A stretch of 56,554 nt of DNA from an uncultured Acidobacteriia bacterium. Lineage in GTDB: Bacteria; Acidobacteriota; Terriglobia; Bryobacterales; Bryobacteraceae. The position numbers and the translations under genes were made by a program. The notes beneath the pieces were generated by a model. The model had not been told where the DNA came from. It did not search any database and was given only the letters and a program-made list of their open reading frames with translations. This document shows positions 9,708 to 18,704 of the stretch, in pieces. Position 1 is the stretch's first letter. Each line of letters begins with the position of its first letter. The stretch lies in assembly GCA_903925015.1 (NCBI GenBank), contig CAIYDY010000190.1, forward strand, positions 1-56,554, read 5' to 3'.

Positions 9708-12700
9708 ATGAGCATTCAGGAATTGAATTCCGCCACAACCGATCTTTCGGGGGTCAACGCGGAGAATCCATGGCCGGGGCTGCTTTCCTTTCGCGAGGAG
9801 GACCAGCGTTGGTTTCAGGGTCGCAAGGAAGAAACAACTGACATTGTCCGACTCGTGAAGCAGGAAAGTCTGACTGTCCTATTCGCCCTGTCCGGCATCG
9901 GCAAGTCGTCCGTGCTCCAAGCCGGAGTATTTCCGGCATTGCGCAAGGACGATATTCTGCCCGTGTACATCCGGCTGGATTATGCTGCAGCAAACCTGAA
10001 TCTCACCGCTCAGGTGTTGGAGACGTTGGCTCAAAGTGCGGCGGCGGCGGGTGTCACCATCCCCAAGCCCCGCGGCGGCGAGACCCTATGGGAATATTTC
10101 CATAACATCGAGGCCGAGTATTACGGGCAGGACGACCGTCGCGTGCTTCCGCTTCTGGTCTTCGACCAGTTCGAGGAAATATTCACGCTTGGGCGGGGCA
10201 CGGAGCAAGCTCCCGTCGCATCGGCATTTTTGGAACAACTGGCGGATTTGGCTGAAGGGACCATTCCTGACGTCGTAGCCCGAAGGTGGGTCACCAACCC
10301 TGCCGACAAGGAAAACTACATCGAGGAGGGCGAGTACAAAGTCCTGATCTCGCTTCGCGAAGATTTCCTGCCGTGGTTGAATGACCAGAAGATCCGGCTT
10401 TCCAAGGTACCCCAAAAGCAGTACCGGCTCCATCAAATGAATGGCGACGGCGCGTTGCTCGCTGTCGGCCAGGCCAAGGAGTTGGTTGAGGAGAGCGTCG
10501 CGGTCCAAATTGTTCGATATGTTGCCGGCGAAAAGCGCCTGACACCCGGTCGCAGGGGTGCCGCGCTGAAGGATTTGGAAGTGGAGCCCGCGCTTCTCAG
10601 TGTTGTGTGCCGCGAATTGAACGCACGGCGCCGCCAGAAGAACGAGCGGAAAATTTCCGCCGACCTGCTGGATGGATCGCAGGAAGACGTCTTGAATGAT
10701 TTCTACAATCGCAGCTTCGAAGGGCTGCCGCCCCTTGTCGGCGCATTTGTGGAAGAGCAACTGATTACGGTTTCGGGTGCCCGGAACAGTGTTCCGCAAG
10801 ACAATGCCCTTGCGGCCCCGGGAATGACGGCGACGATCCTCGAACAGCTTGTGGAGCGGCGGCTGTTGCGCAAGGAATTCCGGAGCAATGAGGTCCGGCT
10901 GGAATTGACCCACGATCTTCTGACGGGCGTGGCGAGGACGAGCCGCGACAAACGCCGCGATGCCGAAGCGAAGGCACTGCAGGCCAAAGAACGAGAGGCA
11001 ACTGCGAAGAAACTGCGGCAGAGCCGGAGAACCAATCTTGGGTTCGGTGTGCTGGCGGCTGCGGCCGTTCTGGCTGCGGTGTACGCATTTGGACAAACGG
11101 CAATCGCTAGGACGCAGACTACAAGGGCTAATGAGCAGACCGTTCTCGCCGAGGAGCAGAGGCGCAAGGCCGACGAGGCTTTGAAGAACGAAGAGATCCA
11201 GCGCAAGGTCGCAATCGAAAACGGCGACAAGGCCGTCAAGCAGTCCGTTATTGCCCAACAGCAAACGGTCATCGCGAACACCAATGTGCAGACGGCGAAC
11301 CTGGAGAGGGTGCGGGCTTCGCAGGAGGCCGACAAGGCCCTGAAAAACGCGCAACTTGCAAGGGACGAGGCCAACAAGGCCGTGGAGGCGAACAACCTTG
11401 CGACTGTAAAGACCGCCGAAGCCGAGACCAACCTGAAGCAAGCGGAACTCAACCTCAAGGCCGCGGAAGAGGCCAAGAGGAAAACCGACGAGGCGAACGC
11501 GCAGATCGCCAAGGAAAACGCGCAAAATCTGGCGAACGAAGCGGCGGGCCAGATCGCCAACAATCCGCAAAAAGCACTCGGGCTGATTGCCCGAGCCCTG
11601 CGGCAGGACGGGACTTCGCGAGCTGCGCGGTCCTTGGCGTTCGACCAGCTTCTGCGCGGGCCGTGGGGCGGCAAGGCCGTGGTGCCCGGGACGGCAGGAG
11701 CGGACGCATTCGTCCACCCCAGCCTCAAGCTCTCCGGAACGGCGCTGTTTGCTGTATTTAGCCCCAACGGGCAGCAAGTGGCCACAGTTTCCTCTGACAA
11801 GATTGTACGCATCTGGGATTGGCGCTCCGGACGCACGATCTCCGAGTTTCCGCCCCAAGCCACGGTGGTGCTGCATGCCGCGTTCAGCCCGGATGGCCAG
11901 CGCTTGGTCACATCATCGAACGACGGATCCGCCAGAGTGTGGGATATCGCACAGCGTTCGGTGGTTCTAACCCTGAAGCATGACAGCGTGGTCCGCTCTG
12001 CGATGTATAGTTCCGACGGGCGTCGAATCGTGACTGCCTCCCAGGATAAGAAGGCGCAGGTTTGGGACGCCACTAGCGGCGAGAAGGGGGTAACGCTGAC
12101 CCATACCGGACTTGTAAACTATGCCGAATTCAGCCGCGACGGGCAATTCATCGTCACGGCATGTGCGGACGGCAACGGGCGCGTCTGGAACAGCGGTGGT
12201 GGCGAAGTCTTCAAAATGGCGCACCAAAAAGAAGTTAAATTTGCGTCCTTCAGCCGGGATGGTCGCCATGTGGTGACCGCCTCCACAGACACGACCGCTC
12301 GGATCTGGGATGTTGCCAGCCGGGGGCCGGTATTTGAGCCAATGCGCCACTCAGGTCCGGTCTACTTCGCCGCGTTCAGCCCGGACGGGCTGCGTATCTC
12401 GACCGGGGCGGCGGATGGCCAGTCGCGTATTTGGGAAGCAAGCTCGGGGCGGCCCATCAGTGCTCCACTGGTGCCCCAGAAGCTAGTGGTTTCGGCAAAC
12501 TTCTCGCCGGATAGCCATCGGGTGGTGACCGCGTCGGTTGACGGGACCGTGGCTGTGTGGGATGTCTGGTACGAGTTCGGCAATGATGTTACCGACGTGA
12601 TCAAGCTTTTGGAGGGGATCAGCAAGTACAGCGCCGAAGATGTGGAGTTGAAACCCCTTGCCGCGGGCGCGGACAGGACCCTGATCCAGGAAGTCACGGC

Positions 12701-12761
12701 CAAAGCCAACCAGCAACCCACTGGAAGTTTCCTGCGGTGGTTCTTTTCACATAGAATGTAA
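9708..12761 (+). CDS. STAND-type NTPase with transmembrane helix, coiled coil and WD40 propeller
   Basis: 1017 residues. The N-terminal NTPase has a P-loop SGIGKSS (about 62-68) and a Walker B LLVFDQFEEIF (about 149-159), typical of the nSTAND1 class fused to WD40. A single hydrophobic helix lies at about 443-462, followed by a long Lys/Glu/Ala/Gln-rich coiled coil (about 470-610). About seven WD40-like repeats (FSPDG...VWD pattern) run from about 660 to 960. The layout suggests a membrane-tethered sensor or scaffold with the NTPase in the cytoplasm. The ATG is preceded by GGAG with 7 nt spacing. It lies between the giant surface protein and tssB, 205 nt upstream of the latter, all on the same strand. 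A role in T6SS control is possible but unproven. Confidence 0.85.
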   Translation: MSIQELNSATTDLSGVNAENPWPGLLSFREEDQRWFQGRKEETTDIVRLVKQESLTVLFALSGIGKSSVLQAGVFPALRKDDILPVYIRLDYAAANLNLTAQVLETLAQSAAAAGVTIPKPRGGETLWEYFHNIEAEYYGQDDRRVLPLLVFDQFEEIFTLGRGTEQAPVASAFLEQLADLAEGTIPDVVARRWVTNPADKENYIEEGEYKVLISLREDFLPWLNDQKIRLSKVPQKQYRLHQMNGDGALLAVGQAKELVEESVAVQIVRYVAGEKRLTPGRRGAALKDLEVEPALLSVVCRELNARRRQKNERKISADLLDGSQEDVLNDFYNRSFEGLPPLVGAFVEEQLITVSGARNSVPQDNALAAPGMTATILEQLVERRLLRKEFRSNEVRLELTHDLLTGVARTSRDKRRDAEAKALQAKEREATAKKLRQSRRTNLGFGVLAAAAVLAAVYAFGQTAIARTQTTRANEQTVLAEEQRRKADEALKNEEIQRKVAIENGDKAVKQSVIAQQQTVIANTNVQTANLERVRASQEADKALKNAQLARDEANKAVEANNLATVKTAEAETNLKQAELNLKAAEEAKRKTDEANAQIAKENAQNLANEAAGQIANNPQKALGLIARALRQDGTSRAARSLAFDQLLRGPWGGKAVVPGTAGADAFVHPSLKLSGTALFAVFSPNGQQVATVSSDKIVRIWDWRSGRTISEFPPQATVVLHAAFSPDGQRLVTSSNDGSARVWDIAQRSVVLTLKHDSVVRSAMYSSDGRRIVTASQDKKAQVWDATSGEKGVTLTHTGLVNYAEFSRDGQFIVTACADGNGRVWNSGGGEVFKMAHQKEVKFASFSRDGRHVVTASTDTTARIWDVASRGPVFEPMRHSGPVYFAAFSPDGLRISTGAADGQSRIWEASSGRPISAPLVPQKLVVSANFSPDSHRVVTASVDGTVAVWDVWYEFGNDVTDVIKLLEGISKYSAEDVELKPLAAGADRTLIQEVTAKANQQPTGSFLRWFFSHRM

Positions 12762-12918
12762 GTGGCCGTCCGGTTCGTCCGGCGGGTTTGGTAGGGTGCG
12801 CGAGGGGTGGATCCCGTCCAGCATCTTGGGGAATGTCCGAAACCAGGCATTCCGGCTGAAACAATCAGACTGCAATGCGCACTCTGTAGGCGTAATTGAG
12901 AATAACCAAATAAATCAG

Positions 12919-12947
12919 TTGCGTTGACCTTGTGTATTGCTTATAAT
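12919..12947 (+). promoter_or_regulatory. Candidate promoter of the T6SS tssB operon
   Basis: A perfect TATAAT -10 box sits at 12942-12947. At 17 nt spacing the -35 position is TTGCGT (12919-12924), a 3/6 match; a better -35 word, TTGACC at 12924-12929, would give only 12 nt spacing. The predicted transcript start, about 12954, leaves a leader of about 13 nt that still includes the GGAGG Shine-Dalgarno at 12957-12961. Weak -35, so moderate to low confidence. Confidence 0.4.
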
Positions 12948-12966
12948 CAACGACACGGAGGCACTT

Positions 12967-13488
12967 TTGGCAAAGAGTCTACAGCAGAAGCTTACACGGG
13001 TCCGTCCGCCCCGGGTACACATTACGACGGATGTCGAGACCGGCGACGCCATCGAGATGAAAGAGTTGCCATTTATCGTTGGCGTACTCGGCGATTTTTC
13101 AGGGCAGTCAGTCGCGCCTCTTCCCATGGTGAGGGACAGGAAGTTTGTCGAAGTGAACCCCGACAACTTCGACACCGTGCTGAAAAGCATGAAGCCCCAT
13201 CTGGCACTGACGGTCGACAACAAGCTGCAGTCGGGCGCTGACCCCGGGAAGCTGAAACTCGACCTGACTTTCGAGGCGCTCGAGGACTTCGAGCCCCAGC
13301 GGGTCGCAGAGAAAGTTCCAGCACTGAAGGAGCTTTTGGACCTCCGGACAAAACTGGGCGATTTGAAGGGTACGTTCCAGGGTAATCCGAACTGGGAAGA
13401 GGAACTCGACAAGATCATTCGGAATACCGAGCAACGGGGCCAGTTGGCGGATGACCTCCGCAAGGCCAAGGCGAAGGACGCACAATGA
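12967..13488 (+). CDS. tssB: T6SS contractile sheath small subunit TssB
   Basis: 173 residues, close to the usual length for TssB (VipA/ImpB), which pairs with TssC to build the cytoplasmic contractile sheath. The hallmark N-terminal segment [19 protein letters not shown] is present, as is the [12 protein letters not shown] block. I chose the TTG at 12967 because GGAGG (12957-12961) lies 5 nt upstream and the protein then begins MAKSLQQKL, as in the family. The frame also extends up to a TTG at 12937, but that start would overlap the -10 box and has no ribosome site. The stop overlaps the tssC start by 4 nt (ATGA), implying translational coupling. Confidence 0.95.
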   Translation: MAKSLQQKLTRVRPPRVHITTDVETGDAIEMKELPFIVGVLGDFSGQSVAPLPMVRDRKFVEVNPDNFDTVLKSMKPHLALTVDNKLQSGADPGKLKLDLTFEALEDFEPQRVAEKVPALKELLDLRTKLGDLKGTFQGNPNWEEELDKIIRNTEQRGQLADDLRKAKAKDAQ

Positions 13489-14975
13489 GCGATACCGACA
13501 AGCTGGCAGCACAGGTCGGCCAGCCAACAACCACCGAGTCGGCGGCCACCCCGTCCCTGTTGGACCAAGTCATCAAGGTGGGGCGCTTCACGAAGGCTCC
13601 GGAGCGGGCGGCGGATCTGCTGGCACCGTTCATCGAGGAGATTCTGAAAGGGACCACCAAGGTCGGCAAGGACGTTGAGGCGACCGTCAACGCTCGGATT
13701 GCCGAAATCGACCACCTTCTCTCCAAGCAGCTCGACCAGATCCTGCATGATCCGGCATTCCAGAAGTTGGAGGCGACTTGGCGCGGATTGCGGCACTTGC
13801 TGGACCAAAGCGAGACCGGGCAGATGTTGAAGATCCGGGTGCTCAACGTCAAGAAGAAGGAGCTTCTGAAGGACTACCAGAAGGCCTCGGAATTCGATCA
13901 AAACGCCCTCTTCCAGAAGATCTACGAGGAAGGCTACGGCGTCTACGGCGGGGCGCCGTACGGTGCGTTGGTGGGGGATTACGAGTTCAATACGCGGCAC
14001 CCGGAGGATGTGGAGCTGCTCGAACACATTGCGGGCACGGCAGCGGCGGCGCACTGTCCTTTCCTATCGGCAGCGGGTGCGGAAACGCTTGGATTGGAGG
14101 AGTTCACACAGCTCAACTCGATCCGGGACGTTTCAACAGCCTTCGCAACAACGGAATCGGCCAAGTGGAAATCGTTCCGCAGCAGTGACGATTCGCGCTA
14201 CGTGGGTTTGACAATGCCCCATATGCTCATGCGCCTGCCTTACGGGCGGGACACGAAACAGGTTGAGGAATTCAACTATGAGGAGCAGGTGGACGGGACG
14301 AACCACGGCAAGTACCTCTGGGGCAACGCGGCCTATGCGCTTGCCAGCAAGCTGACCGGAGCGTTCGCCCAGTATGAGTTCTGCACCGCGATCCGCGGTC
14401 CCGAGGGTGGGGGTAAGGTGGAGGGTTTGCCTGTCCACAACTTCCGCACTTGGGAGGGCGATGTGGCGATGAAGTGCCCAGTGGAAGTTCAGATCTCGGA
14501 CCGTCGGGAGAAGGAACTTGCCGACCAGGGCTTCATTCCGCTCGTACACTGCAAGGAAACGGACTACGCGGCATTTTTCAGCGTGCAGTCCTGCCAGAAG
14601 CCGGCGCTGTACAACACGGATTCTGCCAACAAGAACGCTCGACTTTCCGCGCAATTGCCTTATGTGTTCGCCGTGTGCCGGTTTGCGCACTACATGAAGG
14701 TGATGATGCGTGACAAGATTGGGCGCTACATGTCAAAAGGGGATATGCAGACGTTCCTTTCAACATGGATCGCCGAATATGTGTTGGATATGGACGACGG
14801 TTCCCACGAACAGAAGGCCAAGCGGCCGTTGCGCTCAGCTCGGATCGATGTTGATGAAGATCCAGCCAAGCCCGGCGTGTTTCGCACGACGATGTTCCTC
14901 CAGCCTCACCTGCAGTTGGATGAGCTGAATGTTTCCCTCCGCTTGGTGGCGGAACTGCCGAAACCGAAGGGTTAG
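13485..14975 (+). CDS. tssC: T6SS contractile sheath large subunit TssC
   Basis: 496 residues, the expected size for TssC (VipB/ImpC/EvpB). Recognisable blocks include the [15 protein letters not shown] segment (about 86-100), GDYEF (about 163) and a C-terminal domain ending near [15 protein letters not shown]. TssC forms most of the sheath wall and handle domain. Its ATG overlaps the tssB stop. The next gene, hcp, follows after 76 nt with its own strong ribosome site. Confidence 0.97.
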   Translation: MSDTDKLAAQVGQPTTTESAATPSLLDQVIKVGRFTKAPERAADLLAPFIEEILKGTTKVGKDVEATVNARIAEIDHLLSKQLDQILHDPAFQKLEATWRGLRHLLDQSETGQMLKIRVLNVKKKELLKDYQKASEFDQNALFQKIYEEGYGVYGGAPYGALVGDYEFNTRHPEDVELLEHIAGTAAAAHCPFLSAAGAETLGLEEFTQLNSIRDVSTAFATTESAKWKSFRSSDDSRYVGLTMPHMLMRLPYGRDTKQVEEFNYEEQVDGTNHGKYLWGNAAYALASKLTGAFAQYEFCTAIRGPEGGGKVEGLPVHNFRTWEGDVAMKCPVEVQISDRREKELADQGFIPLVHCKETDYAAFFSVQSCQKPALYNTDSANKNARLSAQLPYVFAVCRFAHYMKVMMRDKIGRYMSKGDMQTFLSTWIAEYVLDMDDGSHEQKAKRPLRSARIDVDEDPAKPGVFRTTMFLQPHLQLDELNVSLRLVAELPKPKG

Positions 14976-14999
14976 GCAGGGTTGCGTTGATAATGCGGG

Positions 15000-15017
15000 C
15001 CCGCCCGTCAGGGCGGG
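15000..15017 (+). promoter_or_regulatory. Perfect 7-bp GC hairpin in the tssC-hcp gap
   Basis: CCCGCCC (15000-15006) and GGGCGGG (15011-15017) form a perfect stem with a GTCA loop. There is no following T-tract, so a classical intrinsic terminator is unlikely. It lies about 20 nt upstream of the hcp Shine-Dalgarno and could protect a processed hcp mRNA 5' end or cause partial attenuation after tssC; this is inference. Confidence 0.5.
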
Positions 15018-15051
15018 ATCTCAGACACTTTGAAGAAAAAGGAGATTCATC

Positions 15052-15534
15052 ATGGCTTTTGACGCGTTTCTCAAAATCGACACGATTGAGGGCGAGAGCC
15101 CCGACAGCAAGCATGGGAAAGAGATCCAATTGGCATCCTTCTCGTTTGGGGCGGATCAGCCCGCTTCGTCCAACATCGGCGGCGGGGCCGGCACGGGCAA
15201 GGTCAACATGCACGACCTGAGCATCTTGCACCAGGTCGACAAGGCCAGTCCCAAACTGTTTCTTGCTTGTGCCACCGGCCAGCACATCAAGAACGCCGTC
15301 CTGTCCGTTAGGAAGGCCGGTGGTGAGCAGCAGGACTACCTGATCGTCACGCTGGAGGATGTGGTTGTCAGTTCCGTTCAGGCTTCAGGCCAGTCGGGCG
15401 ACGGTTCGCCAATGGAGAATGTCCACCTCAACTTCACCCAGATCAAGGTTGAATACAAGGTTCAGGACGAAAAGGGTGCTCTGACGGGTTCCGTGGCTGT
15501 CGGCTTCAACGTGAAGACGATGAAGAAGGTCTAA
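15052..15534 (+). CDS. hcp: T6SS inner tube protein Hcp (TssD)
   Basis: 160 residues, typical for Hcp, which stacks as hexameric rings into the secreted tube and can carry small effectors. Family features are the start AFDAFLKIDTIEGES, the VNMHDLSILHQVDKASPKL block and the LEDVVVSSVQ strand. A strong AAAGGAG ribosome site lies 8 nt before the ATG. It is the only gene of this operon with a sizeable leader, which fits high independent expression. No extra C-terminal effector domain is present. Confidence 0.97.
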   Translation: MAFDAFLKIDTIEGESPDSKHGKEIQLASFSFGADQPASSNIGGGAGTGKVNMHDLSILHQVDKASPKLFLACATGQHIKNAVLSVRKAGGEQQDYLIVTLEDVVVSSVQASGQSGDGSPMENVHLNFTQIKVEYKVQDEKGALTGSVAVGFNVKTMKKV

Positions 15535-15560
15535 CTTTCGTTTCCGGGGGGAAATTGATA

Positions 15561-16322
15561 ATGCAGCGGGCGCAGGAACTCTATCGCGAAGGGAAATTGA
15601 CTGAGGCAATCAGTCAACTACAGGCAGTCCTTCGCGACAAACCCACCGACAAGCGGGCTCGAACCTTCCTGTTCGAGTTGCTTTGTTTCGCCGGTGAGTT
15701 TGATCGCGCGAGGAAGCAGCTCGGCGTCCTCGCGGAGGAGACTCAGCAGACCAAGCTCGGCGTTTCGTTCTATCTCGCCGCGCTCTCGGCAGAAACGGAC
15801 CGCCAAGCTTGGTATCAGCTACCTGCGCCCCCGGTTATTGGTTCCGCCGGGGGTGATTCCGCTGTTGGGTCCGCCGATGGCGGGACGGTATCTGGTGTAT
15901 GCGATGGCGTGTCATTCACCGGAATCCACGATCTCGACCCACGGCTCGGTGGGTCACTGGAGTTTCTCACGGCGGGCAAGTACCATCGCATCGCCTTCCG
16001 CAACTTGGCCCGGCTCGAATTTAGTCCAACGGTGAGGGCTCGGGACGCATATTGGAGAGTAGCAACACTGGAATTCTCGGCCGCGATGGGCTCGAACGAG
16101 CTCGACTCGATTTTAGTGCCGGTTCTATATCCACAAACCTACCTGTTCGAAGACGACCAGACGCGTCTTGGTCGTACCACTGACTTTGCCCTGAGCGGGG
16201 GGGGCGAGGAAATTCCCTGCGGTCAGCGCATCCTACTAATCGGCGGTCGCGAGGTGCCGCTCCTGGAGATCACGTCCATCACCTTCGATGACCCTGAGCC
16301 AGCTGGCGGCGGAAGTGTCTGA
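15561..16322 (+). CDS. tagJ: T6SS accessory protein TagJ/ImpE
   Basis: 253 residues. The N-terminus is a short helical TPR-like region (AQELYREGKLTEAISQLQAV...LRDKPTDKRARTFLFELLCFAG), the signature of ImpE/TagJ. In other bacteria TagJ binds TssB and helps ClpV act on the contracted sheath. I chose the ATG at 15561, 9 nt after a G-rich ribosome site (15545-15551); a TTG at 15555 in the same frame is too close to that site. The C-terminal half includes the HRIAFRNLARLEFSPTV segment typical of ImpE. The end overlaps tssA. Confidence 0.9.
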   Translation: MQRAQELYREGKLTEAISQLQAVLRDKPTDKRARTFLFELLCFAGEFDRARKQLGVLAEETQQTKLGVSFYLAALSAETDRQAWYQLPAPPVIGSAGGDSAVGSADGGTVSGVCDGVSFTGIHDLDPRLGGSLEFLTAGKYHRIAFRNLARLEFSPTVRARDAYWRVATLEFSAAMGSNELDSILVPVLYPQTYLFEDDQTRLGRTTDFALSGGGEEIPCGQRILLIGGREVPLLEITSITFDDPEPAGGGSV

Positions 16323-18174
16323 CTTCGAGTTCACGGTGGAGCGAATCCTCGACTGGGAGCGTCTGCTGGCAGATATTCCGGGCGGCAATCCCAGCGGGGT
16401 TTCCGTTCGAAACACAGCTCCCTACGATCAGATCAAGGACGCTCTGCGCCCACAGGACACGGCACCCGGCGGAGTTTGGCAGAAGGACGCCAAGGCCACC
16501 GATTTCCGGGCCGTCATTCGGTCCGCAACAGACCTGCTGGCGGGCAAATCCAAAGATTTGGATGTGGCGGTTTGGCTCACCGAAGCTTTGGTGCGGCAGT
16601 ACGGGTTGTCCGGTCTCAGCGAGGGAGTCCTCCTCATTGAGAAACTGCTCGACAAATTCTGGGATGGCATTTACCCCATCCTCGATCCGGACGACGGCGA
16701 CGAAGGCTTTCGGGCCAAGCCCATCGGTCGGTTGAATGCCGCATTTGTCGGGATTCTGCGTCAGACTCCGATCGCCAATGACGGCAAAACGGTCTGGGAA
16801 TACAATACTTCCGGCGATGTCCCCTCGGAGGAGGACGCAGACCGGAGCAATGAGGTCAAGGCCAAGCGGGAAAAGGCTATTAGTGAGGGTGCGATTGCGC
16901 CGGAGGATTTCCGCCGGTCCATCACCGAGACATTCCGTTCGTCACCCGAATTCTACGACGAAATGGCGTCGGAGGTTGGCAGTGTAATCGAGGCGGTTGC
17001 TACCCTACAGGCCACTTGCGACAGCAAATTCACGACATCCGACCGGCCGGTGCTGCAAAAGCTCTCCGACCAATTGCAGACGTTGCAGTTGGCTGTTTCG
17101 AGTGTCCTTGCACTCAAGCCGCAGTCAGCAAGGCCGACTCCACCCCAGTCCCAAGCCCCGGTCCCCAACCGCGCGCTGCCCGATCCAGCGGTAGAGCACG
17201 AAATTTCCAACCAAAATTGGGCCGAAACCCCTAGCGAGCCCGAGGTCGAGGAGAAGGCTGCGGAGTCCCGTCCGGCGCAACCGGGCGACGTGATCGGCAT
17301 CGCTGCCATGTTGCGAGGCGATGAGGCCTCCAATCCTGTGCCCTACATGCTCTTGCGGAGTTGGCGTTTCGGGCCCATGATTGGCCAAGGCGGCAGCGTA
17401 GACGAAAGCACCTTGGAACCGCCTTCCACCGAATTGAAGATGGCATTGCGGCGGGCGTGGCTGGACAACAACTGGTTCGATGTCCTCGAGAACACGGAGC
17501 GAGCCATGGCAGACGCGTGCGGTGGTTGCTGGCTTGACCTGCAACTGTATTCCCAGCGGGCATGCAAGGAATTGGGCTACGACGCTGCGGCACAGTCCAT
17601 ACGGGGGCTGACGGCGACATACCTGCAGGCTGTTCCTGACATACAGTTCGCGGTGATGCTGGACGGCTCGCCAACGGCAAGCCCCGATACCCTATCGTGG
17701 ATTCGCACCGAGGTTCTCGCAGATCCGCAGCGGGCGCGCAACGAGTCCTTGGAAGAGGTTCGCTCCGTGGAGGACGAAACGCCGTTCGAGGAAAAGACGC
17801 CGGACGCGTTCGAAGTTGCCGTGAACGAATTCAACTCCGGCCGCTTCAGCGAGGCGTTTCGGATCCTGACGGAGGCCCAGCGAACCGAGCAGACCGGACG
17901 GGGACGCCTGCAGCGCAAGATTCAACTTGCGAAGATCTGCATGGAGGCTCAGCAGTACCGGATTGCCCTACCAGTACTTGAGGAGATCAACCGGACGATT
18001 GAGAGCCGGAGCTTGGACCAGTGGGAGTCGCCCGAATTTGTTTCCGCACCGCTCGCGATGCTGTATTTGTGTCTGGAGCAGGGCGGGGAGGACGAGGCAG
18101 CGAGGAAGAGGATCTACGACAGGATTTGTGCGGCCGATCCCGTCAAAGCGCTGGAGCTGGCACTGCGGTCATGA
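16288..18174 (+). CDS. tssA: T6SS baseplate/cap protein TssA
   Basis: 628 residues with an ImpA-type N-terminal domain (ERLLADIPGGNPSGVSVR) and a long Pro/Ala/Gln linker around 280-330, followed by a helical C-terminal domain. TssA primes baseplate assembly and sheath polymerisation. Two starts are possible: the ATG at 16288 (35 nt inside tagJ) or a GTG at 16315 that gives MSDFEFTVERILDWERLL, nearer the usual family start, and overlaps tagJ by only 8 nt. The stop overlaps the tssE start (ATGA). Confidence 0.92.
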   Translation: MTLSQLAAEVSDFEFTVERILDWERLLADIPGGNPSGVSVRNTAPYDQIKDALRPQDTAPGGVWQKDAKATDFRAVIRSATDLLAGKSKDLDVAVWLTEALVRQYGLSGLSEGVLLIEKLLDKFWDGIYPILDPDDGDEGFRAKPIGRLNAAFVGILRQTPIANDGKTVWEYNTSGDVPSEEDADRSNEVKAKREKAISEGAIAPEDFRRSITETFRSSPEFYDEMASEVGSVIEAVATLQATCDSKFTTSDRPVLQKLSDQLQTLQLAVSSVLALKPQSARPTPPQSQAPVPNRALPDPAVEHEISNQNWAETPSEPEVEEKAAESRPAQPGDVIGIAAMLRGDEASNPVPYMLLRSWRFGPMIGQGGSVDESTLEPPSTELKMALRRAWLDNNWFDVLENTERAMADACGGCWLDLQLYSQRACKELGYDAAAQSIRGLTATYLQAVPDIQFAVMLDGSPTASPDTLSWIRTEVLADPQRARNESLEEVRSVEDETPFEEKTPDAFEVAVNEFNSGRFSEAFRILTEAQRTEQTGRGRLQRKIQLAKICMEAQQYRIALPVLEEINRTIESRSLDQWESPEFVSAPLAMLYLCLEQGGEDEAARKRIYDRICAADPVKALELALRS

Positions 18175-18704
18175 TTGTATTCTCGGTTCTGAATCGGCTG
18201 GTGCGGTATCCGGAGGACCACGGGGAGCCCCGCCCGCCTGTTTCCCGAGTGGGTAGGGGGCGCGATCCGGTCCTCACCAGAGCCGAATTTGAGCGTTACC
18301 GGGCTGCTGTGCGCCAAGATCTGATGTGGCTTCTGAACACGCGGCGGTGCTCGGATGCGGTGCCTTCGGATTTGCGGGAAGTGGAACGCTCCGTGTATTG
18401 CTATGGGTTGCCGGATTTTTCCCAGATGAATCTCAATCCCGCAAAGAGCCAGATGCATCAGGACCGGTTGGCCGAGATTATCCGAACGACGATTGAGCTC
18501 TTTGAACCGAGGATCATCGGGGTCAGTGTGACAGCAGTCTTTGCAGGGTCGAATGGACCAGGCAACGAAGGGCACGATCTAAATTTTCGTTTGTCCGGGC
18601 GGCTGCGGATGGACCCGCACCCGGAGCCGGTGGCTTACGACACAACTCTGGATGTACTGAGCGGCGAATATGCAGTGAGTATCCCGGGGGAGCAGGGTGG
18701 CTGA
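18171..18704 (+). CDS. tssE: T6SS baseplate gp25-like protein TssE
   Basis: 177 residues. TssE is the homologue of phage T4 gp25, a wedge component that starts sheath assembly. Diagnostic segments are YGLPDFSQMN, RLAEIIRTTIELFEPRI and a C-terminal GRLRMDPHPEPVAYDTTLD block. The ATG at 18171 overlaps the tssA stop, and an upstream extension of the frame lies wholly inside tssA and is not used. The stop overlaps the GTG start of tssF by 8 nt. Confidence 0.93.
   Translation: MIVFSVLNRLVRYPEDHGEPRPPVSRVGRGRDPVLTRAEFERYRAAVRQDLMWLLNTRRCSDAVPSDLREVERSVYCYGLPDFSQMNLNPAKSQMHQDRLAEIIRTTIELFEPRIIGVSVTAVFAGSNGPGNEGHDLNFRLSGRLRMDPHPEPVAYDTTLDVLSGEYAVSIPGEQGG

Noticed and set aside
10086-11876. 596-codon open frame on the minus strand inside the WD40 gene
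   Set aside because: It lies wholly opposite a gene with clear NTPase and WD40 motifs and shows no family features; typical antisense shadow in high-GC DNA.
12915-14054. 379-codon minus-strand frame across tssB and tssC
   Set aside because: Antisense to two highly conserved sheath genes; no ribosome site or recognisable domain.
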